A DNA stretch of 64,000 nucleotides from Cunninghamia lanceolata (Eukaryota; Streptophyta; Pinopsida; Cupressales; Cupressaceae): assembly GCA_027924645.1 (NCBI GenBank), contig BSBN01001484.1:124001-188000 (forward strand), in the 5' to 3' direction. Each line of letters opens with the position of its first letter. The stretch's first letter is position 1. Position numbers and translations under genes: made by a program. Below are positions 60,378-64,000 of the stretch, in pieces. Below the pieces are notes generated by a model. It made no database searches, was not told the origin of the DNA, and saw only the letters and a list, made by a program, of their open reading frames with translations.

Positions 60378-61556
60378 TTAATTTCTGGAAGGAATATTAG
60401 CACCAGAGTCTGGTGCAGATCCAACCTCTTCATTCTCTGAACTTTTCTTCACCCAAATCTTGTTCATCTGATTCCTAACTTCATCTGTATTCATCTTTTG
60501 TTTACCCTTGTCTTGATTCTGATTATACACCGGACCTCTTTTGTCTTGATTCTTGCTTCTGCAGACTTTTGCATTATGACCGGACCTATTACAGATTTGG
60601 CAAATAATATTTCCTTGCATATTTGACTGATAACCTCTTGATCTGCATTGATTAGCCATATGACCTACTCTATTGCATGCAAAGCATCTACCATTGAATG
60701 ATTTGTTTATTTGCATATTTCTACATTCATGAGACTTGTGTCCATACCTTTTGCAGTTAAAGCACTGTCTGGAGAAGGATGAATTAGTATGATTCATTCT
60801 CTTTCTGCACTGATTAGCTTTGTGACCAAAGTGATTGCAGCTGTGGCAATATCCATTGAAGGATGGATATCTTTGAGCATTGGGCTGTCTTACCAGAGGT
60901 CTTCTAGGCCTATTCCTTGGATTTTCTGATCCAAAATTCTTTTGACCAGATCCGGAGCTTTCTCCTTTCTCATATCCCAAACCATACTTGTCATCTGCCC
61001 TCTTTTGACTTCCAAGAAGAACTTCAAGTTGAGTAGAACTTATCTTGAATTTCTCTTTATATTCATTTACTGTTTGAAGATCCCTTTTGAGAGAGACAAT
61101 TTGATCCTCAAGTTTTTCTTCATTATCTCTGGCATCTTCAAGATCAAATTCAAGATGTCTGATAATCCTGTCCATCTGGAGGCAATCTTCTAATTTCTCT
61201 TTAAGAGATTGTCTTAGATTGTCTTCAGCTTTGCTTTTCTCTTCAATCTCTTGAGTAAACTTTATAACTCCTGATTCCATTTCATGTCTTACCATAATGA
61301 CTTCTTTTGATAACTTTTCACATATCTTGGTTTTCTCAGTCAATTCTTCATTTGCATTACTTTCTTCACTTTGTCTTGCCAATTGTTGGAGCAGCTCCTT
61401 TCTCTTTTTCATAGAGAGACTTAATTTGTCCTTTAGTTCTCTCATGAATTCATCAGCCTATTTGAGTCTTTCCTTTAATTCATTGACTTCAGAGTTTGAC
61501 TGTTCAAGATCCTCAAGGGCAGTCTTGAGTTGCTCCCTTAAACCATATGCATCCAT
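60378..61556 (-). CDS. Gag-like protein of N2: coiled coil plus four zinc knuckles (one in-frame stop)
   Basis: Frame of 392 codons from the ATG at 61556 (MDAYGLREQL), about 50 bp after the primer site. A TAG at 61458-61460 (codon 33) stands where N1 has Gln; the next ATG (61445) opens a 355-codon ORF. Residues 1-200 are a long heptad-rich coiled coil; then a basic linker (NPRNRPRRP) and four CCHC knuckles at about 237-250, 265-278, 291-304 and 319-332 (CHSCNHFGHKANQC, CFNCKRYGHKSHEC, CFACNRVGHMANQC, CQICNRSGHNAKVC). Such knuckles bind RNA in gag nucleocapsids. No capsid motif is visible; the coiled coil may do the assembly. The start at 61556 is chosen because N1 shares that N-terminus. Confidence 0.85.
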
Positions 61557-61607
61557 TTGAACTCCCAGATCTTCCTCAAGCTGTTAGGCTCTATTAGGAG
61601 GAACTTA

Positions 61608-61619
61608 GCTCTGATACCA
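61608..61619 (-). promoter_or_regulatory. Primer-binding site of N2 (initiator Met tRNA)
   Basis: Minus strand TGGTATCAGAGC, two bases after the 5' LTR end. Confidence 0.95.
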
Positions 61620-61621
61620 AT

Positions 61622-62711
61622 TGTTGATAACTGAGAGGGGGGGTGAATCAGTTATCCTAATTATTTCTTCTTTTAAACTTTCTTATTAATCAATGCAGCA
61701 TTGAAGCAAACAGACAAACATTATCATGAAATGAGAAACACATGACACAGTATTTTTGACGTGGAAACCTTGTTAAGGGAGAAAACCACAGGGTGATTAA
61801 CCCAAAGATTATTCTCTGTTAGAAGAATAAGGAATTACAAAATGGCACTTGCCAATTAGGGTTCACTGCCTGAGCACACTGCTCACAAAGAGGCACACTG
61901 CCTACAAGGAGACACACTATCTACAAAAGAATGCTATACAATACTTGAACCGATTGGAAGCATCCACATATGTTGGAGTTCAGTTCCAGTTAGGCTCAGT
62001 ACACTGATTTGTTGCACTTCATCTTTCCTCTTCTCTTTATTCTGCTTTCCTTTCACATACCGGATCTATCTGGTTGTTTCTACTCTACTCTACACTTATT
62101 CGCACAACTACAACATACAATGACACTTCTCACAACTAAATCCATCATGCATGTATATCTGTACAAGTAATTTCATCACCTTTCTAGTCGGCATCTGGAA
62201 CAGTCTATTTTCTCACAAACTCTGTTCTGTTGGCTAAATCCTTGCTCATCAAGTAATGTGGATCAAGCATATACTTGTAGATATCATTAATCATGTCAGC
62301 CAAACATAATCCAAGTCTTCATAACCTTTACCACTGTCAGAAACACATCCAGAAAGCAATCTGATGTTCTGTCAGTTAGTTCTTCCTCTGTTCACACTGT
62401 TACTCAGGAATCCGGTATTTAACTATTCATATCTTTTTCCTTGTCCATCACCGGAGGCTAAATCCTTGGAATCTATTACTCAAGGTAGTCCTCTTGACTT
62501 CCCCAAATCTACACTACACCAAGATACTTCTTCTGAGAGATTCAGACCAAACTGTTAGACCTTGCCACATGCTCTGTTCTTGTTCCCCGGACCACAACAA
62601 TCTTCATTCTGACTTCCGGTGGAGCCACACCATGACTTGCGGATATGTGGGATGACCTTTGTTGCCATCAATGACAACAATCATGAATCCATATAGTGTC
62701 TCTTGCCAACA
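61622..62711 (-). repeat. N2 5' LTR
   Basis: 1090 bp, matching the 3' LTR nearly base for base. The TATA word of the 3' LTR is altered here (GTATAT near 62153). The 3' end can fold as GATAACTGA..TCAGTTATC (61626-61656, 9 bp) around the C-rich tail, right next to the primer site. Confidence 0.95.
61843..61922 (-). repeat. Mini-hairpin array in N2 5' LTR
   Basis: Same five units as in the 3' LTR, with three changes: AGAT for AGAC in the first arm, GCTC-AGGC at the third/fourth junction, and ACCC for GCCC in the fourth. Two of these weaken pairing, so this copy is slightly decayed. Confidence 0.8.
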
Positions 62712-62716
62712 GATAC

Positions 62717-63248
62717 GTTGTCATTTACCATAGCCTAACCCTTGGGTATAAGGATTTATTGTCACTTGGACTAGTTCCACGATCCCTTGTTCATGAAGGC
62801 TGATACCACCTTGTCCTTTGTAGCCCATGTTTTTGACAATTTTTGACCCTTTAACATAGATCTCTATTGGTATTGTGGGAGCTTCTTGGGCTGTTTCCTC
62901 ATCTTTATATAGCCAAGATGATATGTCTTCGAGCACATCTTGATCAAGGAGATGTTTCCTCTCAAAGGTAGGTGATGGTTTGCACTTGATGACAACTATA
63001 TTGGCTTCTTCTTGCTTTGAGGTACCAAACATTTTAGGGTTGGGTAACATGCCCACACAAAAGGTGCCATGTAGGTCGTACTCCCCACATCCCATGTCAC
63101 TAAGCTTGATCTTGGCCTCGGGTGGTGGATGTGTTTGGGATGAAGTGGTGGCAATGTTGGCGGGGTCGATGTATGAGGTGGAATTTGTGGGATTGGCTTT
63201 GGTGATGGCTTTGTTATATGGATAGAAGGTGTGGTCATGGCCCTCCAA
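62717..63248 (-). pseudogene. Protease C-terminal region with G-patch, element T
   Basis: A 175-codon stretch in the pol frame of T. Its end (about 62830-62721) reads NMGYKGQGGISLHEQGIVEL and finishes with TQGLGYGK, the glycine pattern of a G-patch. A G-patch after the protease is known in betaretroviruses and some plant Ty3/gypsy elements, where it binds nucleic acid. The upstream part is a His/Pro/Thr linker. Interrupted only by N2 insertion at GATAC. Confidence 0.75.
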
Positions 63249-63905
63249 GAAACTGCAGGATTAGAAGGGGCGGGGATTGGCATAGATAGTTACTTTCCTG
63301 CTGTTGTGAGGGAACTTGAGACATTGATGGAATGTAGAGGGGACCGCTTACATGGCATGGATCCATGGGTGGCTGAGAAGAATGTTGTAGGGGAGATCAA
63401 GATCAAGGATCTGACATTTTGTTTCCATTATCTTTTGTCCCACTTGAATAGGGAGTTTGATAGTACCCTCAGATAGTCATTTAGTGTCATCATACCCTTT
63501 GATTGTTATGCATTCACTGGCGTCTACAACCACATCTGAGTATCCCAATTGTTTTAGTAATTTAAGAGTACACAGGTTTAGGCCAAAGCCACCATCTATT
63601 AAGATTCTCTTAATGATATGTTTGTGGATACAGACGTTGATGTGTAAGGCATCATTATGTGAGTTTTGATATGCAGGGAGATCCTTTTCTGAGAAGGTGA
63701 GATGATGAGGTGCAGTGATGTGACCCACCATGGCTTGGAATTGATTCACATTGAGGTTGGTGGGAACTTGGGTCTCCAAGAGTGCTTTATCAAGGACATC
63801 TTTATGGAGAGGTGATGTGCGAAGCAGCTCGAGTATGGAGATCTGTGCAGGGGTCTTTCCTAGATGTTCTAGGAGATTGTACTGATTGGTAGGCGATGGG
63901 CGCAT
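63249..63905 (-). pseudogene. Aspartic protease of Tat-like element T
   Basis: Residues 90-142 of the upper piece contain INVCIHKHIIKRILIDGG, with the active-site triplet DGG at 63588-63596, then NLCTLKLLKQLGY and ECITIKGYDDT. D-G-G in place of D-S/T-G is common in Tat proteases. The next part after a stop at 63477 continues in frame (LLSHPWIH-like segment near 63390). The protein start is not seen and the frame may extend beyond the ATG at 63905. Confidence 0.8.
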
Positions 63906-64000
63906 AGTTGGATGATTGGGTAGGGAATCTGATGTGGATGCGGGGGTTTGATCAGTGGTAGGGGTTGTGCGGATGGATATGCAGCCACAACGAGTTGTGA
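63906..64000 (-). other. Window edge within element T
   Basis: Continues the gag-pol linker of T; too short to interpret. Confidence 0.5.

Larger units (their letters stand above)
55183..62711 (-). mobile_element. N2: best-preserved element of the gag+ORF2 family, nested in T
   Basis: 7529 bp with LTRs of 1090 bp (5', 61622-62711) and 1089 bp (3', 55183-56271) and the duplication GATAC (55178-55182, 62712-62716). Order on the minus strand: LTR, initiator-Met primer site, gag-like ORF, 650-bp spacer, ORF2 of 1074 codons, polypurine tract, LTR. LTRs differ at only about 3 of the first 200 positions, so it is the youngest element here judged by eye. There is no protease, RT, RNase H or integrase, so it must depend on another element for copying. 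Confidence 0.95.
31123..64000 (-). mobile_element. Tat-like Ty3/gypsy element (T), 3' LTR to beyond right edge
   Basis: Minus-strand order from the right edge: protease, G-patch, RT, RNase H, archaeal-type RNase H, integrase, spacer, antisense plant-mobile-domain ORF (plus strand), polypurine tract, LTR. It is split by G (37452-50754, duplication GTACT) and N2 (55183-62711, duplication GATAC). Subtracting N2 and one duplication (7534 bp) leaves the pol frame continuous from 63905 to 51338 with stops but no frameshift. This proves that both sides belong to one element. Gag and the 5' LTR lie outside the window. The left boundary is approximate. Confidence 0.8.

Overview
This is a gene-poor plant window, about 64 kb of nested and decayed LTR retrotransposons. 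I see no host gene, tRNA or rRNA. Plant origin is clear from Athila-like and Tat-like Ty3/gypsy proteins, a plant-mobile-domain ORF, and an initiator-Met-tRNA primer site of the plant copia type. The depth of nesting, the decay, and a Penelope-type hammerhead-like motif suggest a large gymnosperm genome (inference).

Layout. (1) 1-6500: a decayed Athila-like Ty3/gypsy element on the minus strand (gag, protease, RT-RNase H, integrase) with a recognisable primer site at 6481-6500. 6501-12920 is non-coding, partly LTR-like, with two tandem repeats. (2) 12921-27042: an old copy (N0) of an LTR family that has a primer site, a coiled-coil/zinc-knuckle gag and a long second ORF (ORF2) of unknown function, but no recognisable protease, RT or integrase. 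A younger relative (N1, 18401-25852, target duplication GAGTT) is inserted in its ORF2. N1 in turn holds a foreign block with a hammerhead-like motif, and that block holds a solo LTR (22388-23642, duplication TATAG). (3) 27043-31122: a possible LTR or leader, then another broken ORF of unknown function. (4) About 31.1 kb to beyond the right edge: one Tat-like Ty3/gypsy element on the minus strand. Its 3' LTR starts at 32182. A plant-mobile-domain ORF lies antisense between that LTR and the integrase, and pol runs at 51338-55182 and 62712-63905 in a single frame once the insertion is removed. (5) Two later elements sit inside the Tat-like element. G (37452-50754, 13.3 kb, duplication GTACT) is Ty3/gypsy and itself carries a 2.6-kb solo LTR in its integrase. 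N2 (55183-62711, 7.5 kb, duplication GATAC) is the best-preserved member of the gag+ORF2 family.

How the parts work together. The Ty3/gypsy elements have their own enzymes, although all carry lesions. The N family appears non-autonomous: it supplies a gag-like RNA-binding protein and the large ORF2 protein and would need copia-type enzymes supplied in trans. All five LTRs compared in this family share a row of five tiny hairpins whose arms differ in sequence yet stay complementary. This array and the ORF2 protein are the most promising undescribed features. Decay is mostly by stop codons rather than frameshifts, as expected if methylated cytosines have deaminated.
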